DNA of 64,000 bases. Source: Larkinella bovis (GTDB lineage: Bacteria > Bacteroidota > Bacteroidia > Cytophagales > Spirosomataceae). The notes under the pieces were generated by a model. It was given only the letters and a program-made list of their open reading frames with translations, was not told the DNA's origin and made no database searches. Below are positions 1 through 7,397 of this stretch, piece after piece; the stretch's first letter is position 1, and each line of letters begins with the position of its first letter. A program made the position numbers and the translations under genes. The DNA is taken from the NCBI RefSeq assembly GCF_042655385.1, contig NZ_JBHSMA010000001.1, positions 1,674,001 through 1,738,000 of the forward strand. The letters are read 5' to 3'.

Positions 1-608
1 ATCCGGGATAAATCCGACAGATTGCCTTCGTACCGTACATCCAGGTCAAAACCGCCCACCGTCAGGCCGGCTCCGGCCTGATACCCAAAAACTGCCTTTT
101 TAAACGTCTCGTCCAGGGATTGCGTCGTGTATTGCCTGAAGGACTCTTTCAGGTTCTTATCCTCCGAAATCGTCAGCGACAGGATGGGCCCGGCATTCAG
201 TCGCAACGGCCCCAGCTTGAAGCCGACCAAAACCGGCACGTCGAAGGTCGTGAACGTGACGTTCACCGTCTGCGTTGCCAAACCGGTTTGCACCAGATCA
301 AATTTTCCGCCTTTCGACGACACGAGCAGTTCGGGCTGCAGAAACAACTTCCGGCCAAACCGGAAAAAGGCGCCCCCGACGATCCCCGTCGTTCGGTCGT
401 CGTTGTTCCGAAAAAAATCGTACACAATGGCGCCCCCGGATGTAACCGGCACCCCGCCCGCCGTCAGCCGGGGCGTTTTCAGCTCAAGCGTTTTCAGTTG
501 GGAGAAGTTCGCCCCGATTTTAAGCCCAAACGTCAGAAATTTACCGCCCCCGAACTGGGCGTGCGAAAGCGCAGGCAAAAAGAGCAGAATCCATAGAAAC
601 CGTTTCAT
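1..608 (-). CDS. Outer-membrane beta-barrel protein (PorT-like), 3' part beyond window
   Basis: Open reading frame running off the left edge; the stop lies outside the window. The start is the ATG at 606-608, giving a signal peptide beginning MKRFLWILLFLPALSHA with likely cleavage before QFG. The mature part has alternating hydrophobic strands, a G-rich start (LKIGANFSQL) and the segment FLQPELLVSSKGGKF, typical of the small outer-membrane barrel family found in Bacteroidota. It is clearly paralogous to the next gene (773-1465), sharing the PELLVSSK and FDVP(V/I)L motifs, so the two are a tandem duplication. Function is unknown beyond an outer-membrane location. Confidence 0.8.
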   Translation of the reverse strand, partial: MKRFLWILLFLPALSHAQFGGGKFLTFGLKIGANFSQLKTLELKTPRLTAGGVPVTSGGAIVYDFFRNNDDRTTGIVGGAFFRFGRKLFLQPELLVSSKGGKFDLVQTGLATQTVNVTFTTFDVPVLVGFKLGPLRLNAGPILSLTISEDKNLKESFRQYTTQSLDETFKKAVFGYQAGAGLTVGGFDLDVRYEGNLSDLSR

Positions 609-707
609 TAGCGTTGCGTTTGAAGGTGAAAGACCGGGAGTAAGTTAGCAGAAAGCCCCCGTTTTTTTTCCATCGACTGAGCAAACGGCAACCGCAGCGA
701 TCATCAT

Positions 708-752
708 AAAAAATCCCTCCGGTTTTCCTGTCTGGAAACCGGAGGGATTTTT
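708..752 (-). terminator. Rho-independent terminator
   Basis: An inverted repeat pairs 708-725 with 736-752 through a 10-base loop. On the minus strand it ends in a run of T, and it lies just after the stop of the barrel gene ending at 773. It separates the two paralogous OMP genes. Confidence 0.85.
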
Positions 753-772
753 AACCCGTTATGAATGCCGCC

Positions 773-1465
773 TTAGAATAACCGCATGGCCAGCGTCACC
801 TGCCAGGACTTCAGCCGCTGGCTGAATTTATCCGATTTGCCATCCGTGCCGAGGTTGACCGCCGACACGTCTGATAACCCGCCTTCCCGCCGGACATCAA
901 TGCCAAACCGCCCCAGATCCAGCCCCACACCCAGTTGATATCCGTAGGTTGCTTTGGCCAGGGCGTTATTCAGACTGCCGGAAGTATAGTCCCGTAAGGC
1001 ATCCCGCATGCTCTGATCATCGCTGATCCGGAAGGAAACAATCGGTCCGGCAACGACCCGGATCGGCCCCCCTTTCAGGCCGAGCAAAATTGGTACATCA
1101 AAATTGGTCGTTTTGATGGAAACCGTCTCGGTTGAGGACTGCCCGTTGATGTCGCGCACAATCTCGAAAGAACCCGTTTTGGAGGACACCAGCAGCTCCG
1201 GCTGGATATAAATATTTTTACCGAACCGGGTGTAAATCCCGTAGGCCCAGCCGGTCTTGCTGTCGAAACTTTCTTTTAGATTATCCCGAACCACCTGCCC
1301 GCTGACATTGACCTGGGGGGTGCCGTTGGCATTCAGGCGGGTCGTCACGAAGTCGCCCATCGAAAATTTCGACAGGTTCACCCCACCCTTGATACCAATA
1401 CTGAATTGGGCGTACGTCAGGCCGGGGAGCATCATCACCAGACCCAAAAACAGGATTTTTTTCAT
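773..1465 (-). CDS. Outer-membrane beta-barrel protein (PorT-like)
   Basis: 230 residues from the ATG at 1463-1465. This start is preferred to upstream codons because it begins a clean signal peptide (MKKILFLGLVMMLPGLTYA, then QFS). The mature protein shows repeated amphipathic strands and ends in F (LAMRLF), the usual terminal residue of outer-membrane barrels recognised by BAM. Motifs IQPELLVSSK and FDVPILLGL match the neighbouring paralogue. A porin-like or structural envelope role is all that can be inferred. Confidence 0.85.
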   Translation of the reverse strand: MKKILFLGLVMMLPGLTYAQFSIGIKGGVNLSKFSMGDFVTTRLNANGTPQVNVSGQVVRDNLKESFDSKTGWAYGIYTRFGKNIYIQPELLVSSKTGSFEIVRDINGQSSTETVSIKTTNFDVPILLGLKGGPIRVVAGPIVSFRISDDQSMRDALRDYTSGSLNNALAKATYGYQLGVGLDLGRFGIDVRREGGLSDVSAVNLGTDGKSDKFSQRLKSWQVTLAMRLF

Positions 1466-1662
1466 TTGAAGAGAAGTTTGAATGAATAACGGGAATGAGA
1501 ACGAATGTGCTATGCCAAACCGGTTTTTTTTAGTATATTGTTCATTTACCAGCGCATGACGTACCGTGCAGCGACGCGTTTCCGGGAAGACCCGCAACGG
1601 ACGACTTACCCCTATCCGGTCAATGCACCCTGCTTAGAAGCGCGATTGTAACCAAAGGTTTA

Positions 1663-3036
1663 ATGGCAAAAACAAAAACAACTTATTTCTGTCAGAATTG
1701 TGGCCACCAGGCCCCCAAATGGCTGGGTCGCTGCCCGGCTTGCGGTGAATGGAATACCTTCGTCGAAGAAGTCATCGTGAAAGAAGAACCCGTGGCCGGT
1801 AACTGGCGTCCGGCATCGGCGACCAAAACCGCAGCCAAACCCAAAGCCATTCACGCCATCCAGTACGAAGCCCAGGAGCGGGTCGTCACGCCCGATACGG
1901 AGCTAAACCGGGTGCTGGGCGGGGGCATCGTGCCGGGCTCCCTGGTGCTGATTGGGGGCGAACCCGGCATTGGCAAATCCACCCTCTTGCTCCAGATTGC
2001 GCTGGGGCTGAAAGATATGCGGGTTTTGTACGTCACGGGTGAGGAAAGCGAACAGCAGATCAAGATGCGGGCCGAACGACTGCCTGCTCCGATCAGCGAG
2101 TGTTACATCATGGCCGAAACCTCCACGCAGAACATTTTCCGAACGGTGGAACATTTTGAGCCCGAAATCCTGATCATCGACTCCATCCAGACCATGCATT
2201 CGTCGCTGGTGGAATCGGGTGCGGGCAGTGTTTCGCAGGTGCGCGAATGCACGGCGGAATTTATGAAATACGCCAAAGAGAGCGGGGTTCCGGTTTTTAT
2301 TGTCGGTCATATTACGAAAGACGGTTCGCTGGCCGGCCCCAAAGTGCTCGAGCACATGGTCGATACGGTGCTGACTTTTGAGGGCGATCGGCACACCACC
2401 TACCGGATTCTGCGAACGACCAAAAACCGCTTCGGCAGTACGTCCGAACTGGGTATCTACGAGATGCAGGGCACCGGTTTGCGGCAGGTTACCAACCCAT
2501 CGGAAATTCTGATTTCGCAGCGCGACGAGGCTCTCAGCGGTATTTCCATTGGCTCCATGCTGGAGGGAAACCGGCCCTTACTGATTGAAATTCAGGCGCT
2601 GGTCAGCGTCGCCAATTATGGAACTCCGCAACGCAGCAGCACGGGTTTCGATGCCAAACGCCTGCAGATGTTACTGGCGGTCCTTGAAAAAAGGGGCGGT
2701 TTTCGGCTGGGTCAGCAGGACGTTTTCCTCAACGTGGCGGGTGGCCTGAAAGTGGAAGATCCGGCCATCGATTTATCGGTTTGTGCGGCCATTGTGTCGA
2801 GCTACGAAGACATTGCCATTCCGTCGTCGGTGGCCTTTGCGGCCGAAGTGGGCCTGGGGGGCGAAGTGCGGGCGGTTCACCGCGTCGACTCCCGGATTTC
2901 GGAGGCCGAAAAACTAGGCTTCAAGCAGATCTTTATTTCGAAATACAACACCAAAGGGCTGGATCTGGATGCCTACAAAATCAAAATCCGTCCCGTCAGC
3001 AAACTGGATGAAGTCTTTCAGGGCGTTCTGATGTAA
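1663..3036 (+). CDS. radA: DNA repair protein RadA
   Basis: 457 residues, usual length for RadA (Sms), a DNA-dependent ATPase that helps process recombination intermediates. A zinc finger is formed by C10, C13, C24 and C27. The RecA-like core has Walker A at residues 98-106 (GGEPGIGKS), Walker B ending at D173, and the RadA-specific KNRFG motif at 254-258. The C-terminal third is the Lon-like domain seen in all RadA proteins. It is transcribed away from the OMP gene at 1465 and followed by a hairpin-rich gap. Confidence 0.97.
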   Translation: MAKTKTTYFCQNCGHQAPKWLGRCPACGEWNTFVEEVIVKEEPVAGNWRPASATKTAAKPKAIHAIQYEAQERVVTPDTELNRVLGGGIVPGSLVLIGGEPGIGKSTLLLQIALGLKDMRVLYVTGEESEQQIKMRAERLPAPISECYIMAETSTQNIFRTVEHFEPEILIIDSIQTMHSSLVESGAGSVSQVRECTAEFMKYAKESGVPVFIVGHITKDGSLAGPKVLEHMVDTVLTFEGDRHTTYRILRTTKNRFGSTSELGIYEMQGTGLRQVTNPSEILISQRDEALSGISIGSMLEGNRPLLIEIQALVSVANYGTPQRSSTGFDAKRLQMLLAVLEKRGGFRLGQQDVFLNVAGGLKVEDPAIDLSVCAAIVSSYEDIAIPSSVAFAAEVGLGGEVRAVHRVDSRISEAEKLGFKQIFISKYNTKGLDLDAYKIKIRPVSKLDEVFQGVLM

Positions 3037-3069
3037 CCCGACTAAAACGGCTACCTGGTTAAAAGGCGG

Positions 3070-3160
3070 GGTGGTTTAAAGGGTTGGAGGCTGGCGGGCC
3101 ATCTAACCCATAAAGCCAGCCTGCCCTGTACGCCAATCCACCTTCTAACCATCTAAACCA
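3070..3160. repeat. Imperfect long inverted repeat after radA
   Basis: Outer arms at about 3070-3094 and 3138-3160 match at roughly 18 of 23 positions. An inner stem pairs 3089-3095 with 3115-3121. There is no T-run, so a terminator role is uncertain; it may be a decayed intergenic repeat element. Confidence 0.5.
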
Positions 3161-3176
3161 TCCGGTAATTATTGTT

Positions 3177-3184
3177 TACTTTTG
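3177..3184 (+). promoter_or_regulatory. Bacteroidetal -7 element (TACTTTTG)
   Basis: Exact match to the TAnnTTTG -7 consensus of Bacteroidota, 25 bases before the ATG at 3209. It implies a start of transcription near 3191 and so excludes the upstream in-frame codon at 3182 as translation start. No good TTG -33 element is visible. Confidence 0.55.
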
Positions 3185-3208
3185 CCACGGTTTACTAAAT
3201 TCTTACCA

Positions 3209-4057
3209 ATGAAACGTATAAAATATCTTCTACTGATGGCCGGTTTATGGGCTTTCAGCACCCTCCCATCGGTTGCCCAGCGCAATCCGGAAGACAAAGC
3301 CGGCTGGAAACTGGGTTCACAGTCGTACTCCTTTCGCCTGTTTACGTTCGCCGAAGCAATTCGCAAAATTGACAGTTGCGGCCTGAAATATGTCGAAGCG
3401 TTCCCGGGCCAAACCCTTGGTGGCGGCATCGAAGGCAAAATGGATTTCAAAATGGACGCAGCAACCCGGCAGGCCGTCAAGAAGCTACTGAAAGACAAAG
3501 GCTTAACGCTTGTGGCGTTCGGGGTTGTGAACGCACCCAGCGAAGGAGACTGGAAAGCCCTCTTTGAATTTGCCAAGGACATGGGCATCCGGAACATCAA
3601 TACGGAGCCGAAGGTGGAACAGATCCCGTATATCGCCCGGCTGGCCGACGAATACAAAATCAATGTCGCCCTGCACAACCACCCGAAACCGTCGCATTAC
3701 TGGCACCCGGATTCGGTCCTGGCCGTAATCGGTACCAGCAAATATGTCGGTTCCTGCGCCGACATCGGTCACTGGGTCCGCTCCGGTCTGGACCCGGTCG
3801 ATTGCCTGAAGAAACTCCAAGGTCACATCCTGGGCATGCACTTCAAGGACGTGAAGAAAGATACGCCCGATGGCAAATACCACGACGTAATCTGGGGAAC
3901 CGGCGATTGCAAAGTCGATGCGGTGATTGCCGAATTGAAACGCCAGAAGTTCAAAGGCCCGATTTCGGTGGAATATGAATACCACTGGGAGAACAACGGC
4001 CCTGAAATTGCCGAGAGTGTCAAATACTTCCGAAGTGCCTACAACAAAGTACAGTAA
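3209..4057 (+). CDS. Secreted sugar phosphate isomerase/epimerase-like TIM barrel
   Basis: 282 residues from the ATG at 3209, which opens a signal peptide (MKRIKYLLLMAGLWAF, cleavage near VAQ). The rest is an AP-endonuclease-2/xylose-isomerase-like TIM barrel: the start of the barrel has GSQSYSFRLF, and probable metal ligands sit in NVALHNHPKP, CADIGHW, GMHFKDV and SVEYEYHW. Members of this family act on sugars or cyclitols, and exported versions are common in Bacteroidota; the substrate cannot be read from sequence. It stands alone with its own promoter and terminator. Confidence 0.85.
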   Translation: MKRIKYLLLMAGLWAFSTLPSVAQRNPEDKAGWKLGSQSYSFRLFTFAEAIRKIDSCGLKYVEAFPGQTLGGGIEGKMDFKMDAATRQAVKKLLKDKGLTLVAFGVVNAPSEGDWKALFEFAKDMGIRNINTEPKVEQIPYIARLADEYKINVALHNHPKPSHYWHPDSVLAVIGTSKYVGSCADIGHWVRSGLDPVDCLKKLQGHILGMHFKDVKKDTPDGKYHDVIWGTGDCKVDAVIAELKRQKFKGPISVEYEYHWENNGPEIAESVKYFRSAYNKVQ

Positions 4058-4063
4058 AAACTG

Positions 4064-4097
4064 AAAAGGCCCCGGTCGAATGATCGGGGCCTTTTTT
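4064..4097. terminator. Bidirectional intrinsic terminator
   Basis: Perfect 11-bp stem pairing 4064-4074 with 4085-4095, GC-rich core, six T on the plus strand and four A on the other side. It sits between the convergent genes ending at 4057 and 4120 and can serve both. Confidence 0.85.
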
Positions 4098-4119
4098 CAG
4101 GTGTGGAAATGCCGGAGTA

Positions 4120-4506
4120 TCAGCGCAGTGATATGGAACGCTCAGCCTGTACCGGTTTTTTGGTTTGCAGGTTAACTTCTTTCACAATTTTAGAAGCCCC
4201 GTCGCTTACCACTACTTTATAGCTACCGTCCTGCAAATCGCTCAGATCGAAGCGAGTGCGGGTCGTCGTTTCGTTTTTGCCCAGACGTTGTGTGGCCAGA
4301 ATCGTGCCGTTAGTGTCGATCAGTAACACATCGAGGGCTGTGCCTTTTTCTTTGGCAACCATTACATTTACTTTAGCCGCTTCGGCCGAAGGATACATGC
4401 CAACCTGGTAGGTAGCGGCTTTTTTTTCTTTGTCAGCGTTAGCAAACGTTACAGTAGACGCGCTGACAGCCAGCGCAACGAGTACGGATGAAATGAATGT
4501 TTTCAT
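4120..4506 (-). CDS. Secreted small beta-rich protein
   Basis: 128 residues from the ATG at 4504-4506, giving a signal peptide (MKTFISSVLVALAVSASTVTFA). The mature part is a single beta-sandwich-like domain with the pattern LLIDTNGTILATQRLGKN and FDLSDLQDGSYKVVVSD. That pattern resembles the C-terminal sorting-domain fold of type IX cargo and the small secreted homologues made of that fold alone. No enzyme motif is visible. Function unknown. The strong promoter at 4560-4588 suggests high expression. Confidence 0.75.
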   Translation of the reverse strand: MKTFISSVLVALAVSASTVTFANADKEKKAATYQVGMYPSAEAAKVNVMVAKEKGTALDVLLIDTNGTILATQRLGKNETTTRTRFDLSDLQDGSYKVVVSDGASKIVKEVNLQTKKPVQAERSISLR

Positions 4507-4817
4507 GGTGTGTTTAAAGTTGTTCTGATTTGTTGTTGTGTTTGTCGTGATTGACGATTCAAAGATAGCAGCCCTTTTCAGCAGCAAACGAGGGATAGTA
4601 CGCCAGTGGTCAAAGGGCCTGGCCGAACGGTTTGTACTCTTGATGAGCAATTAAACGGTAACTAGTAAAAAATCTTTCCCAACTAACAGATTATCACACA
4701 TTTATACAAAAGCAAATTTTACAGTTTCAATGTTTTACCTGAATTCAGTGCGTCCTCACGGCAGCAGCACCAAAGGGAATGAAACTAAATTCAAAGAAGG
4801 CAGAATAAAATTCTAAA
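4507..4817. other. Divergent intergenic region
   Basis: 311 bases between the divergent secreted-protein gene and pgeF. It holds the promoter of the minus-strand gene; the pgeF side is AT-rich but has no clear TAnnTTTG match. No ORF or RNA gene was recognised. Confidence 0.6.
4560..4588 (-). promoter_or_regulatory. Bacteroidetal promoter (TTTG - 17 - TATCTTTG)
   Basis: On the minus strand a TTTG element (4585-4588) is followed after 17 bases by TATCTTTG (4560-4567). Both match the sigma-A consensus of Bacteroidota. The ATG at 4506 follows about 54 bases downstream. This is the best complete promoter seen in the window. Confidence 0.75.
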
Positions 4818-5591
4818 ATGACAGAATCCCTATCGCTTTACCGGACTCCAACGGTTTTTGAATCATTTCCGGCGCTGGTAGCGGCAGAAAGCACCCGCCA
4901 CGGCGGTGTCAGTCCGTTTCCGTTTACTTCATTAAATGTGGGGATCAATACCGACGACCTTCCCGAACACGTGGAAGAAAACCGACGGCGCTTTTTTTCC
5001 AGCCTCCGCATTGACCCGGCACGGGTGGCCTCGTCATACCAGGTGCATGGCGACCGGATTCTGACGGTTACCAACCCGGGGCGGTTTGACGGTTTTGATG
5101 CCCTGATAACCAACCGGCCCGATCAGTTTCTGACGGTGACGGTGGCCGATTGTACGCCCATTTTGCTTTACGATAGCGGCCAACAGGCGGTAGCCGCCAT
5201 TCATGCGGGCTGGCGCGGCACCGTCGCCCGGATTGTGGAAAAAACCGTACGGGCCATGCAGGCCGAATTTGGCACCCGGCCCGCCGACTGCTTTGCCTAC
5301 GTGGGAACGTGTATTGATGAATGTTCATTTGAAGTAGGGCCCGAAGTGGCCGACCAGTTTGGCGATGCCGATAAACGATTTGACGCCGGTCGTCAGAAGT
5401 ACTTCATCAATTTAAAAACCGCCAACGCGGCCCAACTGGCCGCTGCCGGGATTCCAGGCCACCAGATCGGCGTTTCCCCCTATTCGACGGTTTTGCACAA
5501 TCAGGATTATTTTTCGTACCGCATCGAGAACGGCAAGACAGGCCGCATGCTGGCCCTGATCGGTATTCGCTCCCCCGGCACAGCCAGGTAA
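4818..5591 (+). CDS. pgeF: Peptidoglycan editing factor PgeF (YfiH/laccase-domain)
   Basis: 257 residues, the usual size of the YfiH family, cytoplasmic enzymes that remove misincorporated L-serine from UDP-MurNAc precursors; older annotations call them polyphenol oxidases. Family signatures are visible: STRHGGVS near the N-terminus, DCTPILLYD, the AAIHAGWRGT histidine motif, and GTCIDECSFEVGPEV with the conserved cysteine. No signal peptide. Stands alone on the plus strand. Confidence 0.92.
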   Translation: MTESLSLYRTPTVFESFPALVAAESTRHGGVSPFPFTSLNVGINTDDLPEHVEENRRRFFSSLRIDPARVASSYQVHGDRILTVTNPGRFDGFDALITNRPDQFLTVTVADCTPILLYDSGQQAVAAIHAGWRGTVARIVEKTVRAMQAEFGTRPADCFAYVGTCIDECSFEVGPEVADQFGDADKRFDAGRQKYFINLKTANAAQLAAAGIPGHQIGVSPYSTVLHNQDYFSYRIENGKTGRMLALIGIRSPGTAR

Positions 5592-5663
5592 CCAAACCGT
5601 TTATCTGCCCGCCTTTCCGCCGGTCCGTCCGGCCAAAACAAAGCAGCCCTTTCCGGGTTCTAC

Positions 5664-5685
5664 TGCTAGTACTCCAAAACTAGCA
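5664..5685 (+). repeat. Small hairpin before the GlsB-like start
   Basis: TGCTAGT (5664-5670) pairs with ACTAGCA (5679-5685), ending four bases before the ATG at 5690. It could fold over the ribosome-binding region; no regulatory role is shown. Confidence 0.4.
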
Positions 5686-5689
5686 AGAC

Positions 5690-5947
5690 ATGGAACTCTT
5701 GATGACAATTCTCGTGGGTGCCATCGCCGGGTGGCTGGCCGATATTGTGTTTAAACGCTTTTCGTTTTCCCTGTTTATGGAAATCCTGCTGGGAATTGCC
5801 GGGGCCTTCGTCGGCGGCTGGATTTTTGGCAACACCTTTGCGACAGGTGCGGGGGGATTGCTCGACCGGATTCTAACGGCTTTTGTGGGGGCGGTTCTTA
5901 TTCTGGGCCTTGCGGCTCTGATCAAAGGCTCCCGAAAAACCACTTGA
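5690..5947 (+). CDS. GlsB/YeaQ/YmgE-family small membrane protein
   Basis: 85 residues with three hydrophobic segments: roughly residues 2-18, 27-46 and 58-78. The glycine pattern GAIAGWLADIV and GIAGAFVGGWIFG is that of the transglycosylase-associated (GlsB/YeaQ/YmgE) family. These are small inner-membrane proteins often induced by stress; the biochemical role is not settled. It converges with birA, six bases between the stops. Confidence 0.85.
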   Translation: MELLMTILVGAIAGWLADIVFKRFSFSLFMEILLGIAGAFVGGWIFGNTFATGAGGLLDRILTAFVGAVLILGLAALIKGSRKTT

Positions 5948-5953
5948 TCGGGG

Positions 5954-6721
5954 TCAGTTCAGGACGAACTCAACCTCTTTAAACGCAAAAGTGCGTAACC
6001 GGTCTCCTACCTGAATGGCCAGTCGACCGGTTTCTTCCACACCGATAATGGTCCCCCAAAAGCGTTCGCCATCGGCGATAAACTCGTTTTCTTCCTGGTA
6101 ACGGAATAATTTCTGCAAGTAATTCGTTTTCAAAACATCGCGTTGACCGGCCCTGAGGGCAAGATACCGCCGTTCGAGCGACTCTAAAAGAGCCGGAAAA
6201 AGATCGGACAGAACAAAATCGTGGTCATTTGGTGTTTCATTGCTAAGTGAGGTTGCGGTTGGTGTTTGAAAGCGGGTCTGATTAATATTTAAACCAATTC
6301 CGACGATTGACCAGGCCAGTGAATACCCATACAGCGTGTTTTCGATCAGAATACCCCCAATTTTACGTTCCTGAACATAAAGATCGTTCGGCCATTTGAT
6401 TTTCAGTCGGTCACCGACCTGGGTGGATAACCAGTCGCTAATGCCCAGCGAAACCGCAATGTTGAGCCAGAACTGCTCATTGGCCTGCAGAAACGAGGGT
6501 TGCAGAATGACCGAGAAGGTAAAATTTTGACCCGGTTGTGCCTCCCATTGATTGCCACGCTGGCCCCGGCCCGCCGTTTGATGTTCCGTATAGACGACCG
6601 TTCCATCCAGCGCGTTGTCGGTGGCAATGAGGTTGGCGGCAACGTCGTTAGTAGACTGACAAGATGGCAGATAATTAATTTTTTGACCAAGAAATAAGGT
6701 TTTGGGTCGAAACTTGTACAA
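5954..6721 (-). CDS. birA: Biotin--[acetyl-CoA-carboxylase] ligase
   Basis: 255 residues, the monofunctional (class I) form with no N-terminal DNA-binding helix-turn-helix, so it should not repress biotin genes. The biotinyl-AMP loop GRGQRG is at 51-56, KWPNDL at 109-114 and the catalytic KIGG at 120-123. It attaches biotin to carrier lysines such as K132 of the carrier protein encoded at 18952-19452. The small C-terminal SH3-like domain is present. Confidence 0.93.
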   Translation of the reverse strand: MYKFRPKTLFLGQKINYLPSCQSTNDVAANLIATDNALDGTVVYTEHQTAGRGQRGNQWEAQPGQNFTFSVILQPSFLQANEQFWLNIAVSLGISDWLSTQVGDRLKIKWPNDLYVQERKIGGILIENTLYGYSLAWSIVGIGLNINQTRFQTPTATSLSNETPNDHDFVLSDLFPALLESLERRYLALRAGQRDVLKTNYLQKLFRYQEENEFIADGERFWGTIIGVEETGRLAIQVGDRLRTFAFKEVEFVLN

Positions 6722-6769
6722 AATTTTAATACATTTAGTTGGATGAATGCCGAATTATGGTACAAAACC

Positions 6770-6777
6770 TAGATTTG
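6770..6777 (+). promoter_or_regulatory. Bacteroidetal -7 element (TAGATTTG)
   Basis: Exact TAnnTTTG match 47 bases before the rsfS start codon, in the divergent gap with birA. No well-spaced -33 TTG was found. Confidence 0.5.
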
Positions 6778-6824
6778 TAGCCTGTACCCGCTGATTTCGG
6801 CCCGTTGCAATTTAAACCAGTAGC

Positions 6825-7208
6825 ATGAGAATTAACAAATCGAAAGAGTTATCATCCGAAGAATTGTGCAAACTTGTCGTGAAGGGGATGCAGGAGAAAA
6901 AAGCCGTTGACATTGTTGTCATGGACCTTCGCGACGTTAAGAACGCCATTTCTGACTATTTTGTCATCTGTTCCGGAAATTCCGATACGCAGATCGACGC
7001 CATTGCCGACTCCGTAGAGGAGGAAGTATTCAAAGCCAGCCAAAGCAATCCCTGGCACGAAGAAGGCAAAATGAATCGGGAGTGGATTTTACTTGATTAT
7101 GTGGACGTTGTGGTCCATATCTTCAAAAAAGATCGCCGGGTTTTTTATGACCTCGAGCAACTTTGGGGAGATGCCGAAATCCACACGGTGGAGGAAACAT
7201 TTGCCTGA
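6825..7208 (+). CDS. rsfS: Ribosomal silencing factor RsfS
   Basis: 127 residues with the RsfS/iojap/YbeB fold: KAVDIVVMDLRDVKNAISDYF near the N-terminus (split here, residues about 26-45), SGNSDTQIDAIAD, and the signature WILLDYVDVVVHIF near residues 86-99. RsfS binds ribosomal protein L14 and blocks 30S/50S joining when nutrients are low. It lies directly upstream of ftsH, a pairing common in Bacteroidota. Confidence 0.95.
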   Translation: MRINKSKELSSEELCKLVVKGMQEKKAVDIVVMDLRDVKNAISDYFVICSGNSDTQIDAIADSVEEEVFKASQSNPWHEEGKMNREWILLDYVDVVVHIFKKDRRVFYDLEQLWGDAEIHTVEETFA

Positions 7209-7397
7209 GCATTGAAACGGAAGCTGGTCAGTCAACCCGGCTGACCCGGAAACTGGCAATTGAACGAGTGTTTATCCGCTCATACGACCACCTAACCCGG
7301 CTCCTCTCCGTTTGTCGAAACTCTAACCCAACAGAAACAATCCATTTGTAATTGGTGTTTCCTTTTTTGTCTATTAAGCCGTAATTCTATTGCCAAA

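Noticed and set aside
120..648. Overlapping plus-strand ORFs opposite the first OMP gene
   Set aside because: The minus-strand frame has a signal peptide and a paralogue next door; the plus-strand ORFs are antisense shadows rich in Arg/Pro.
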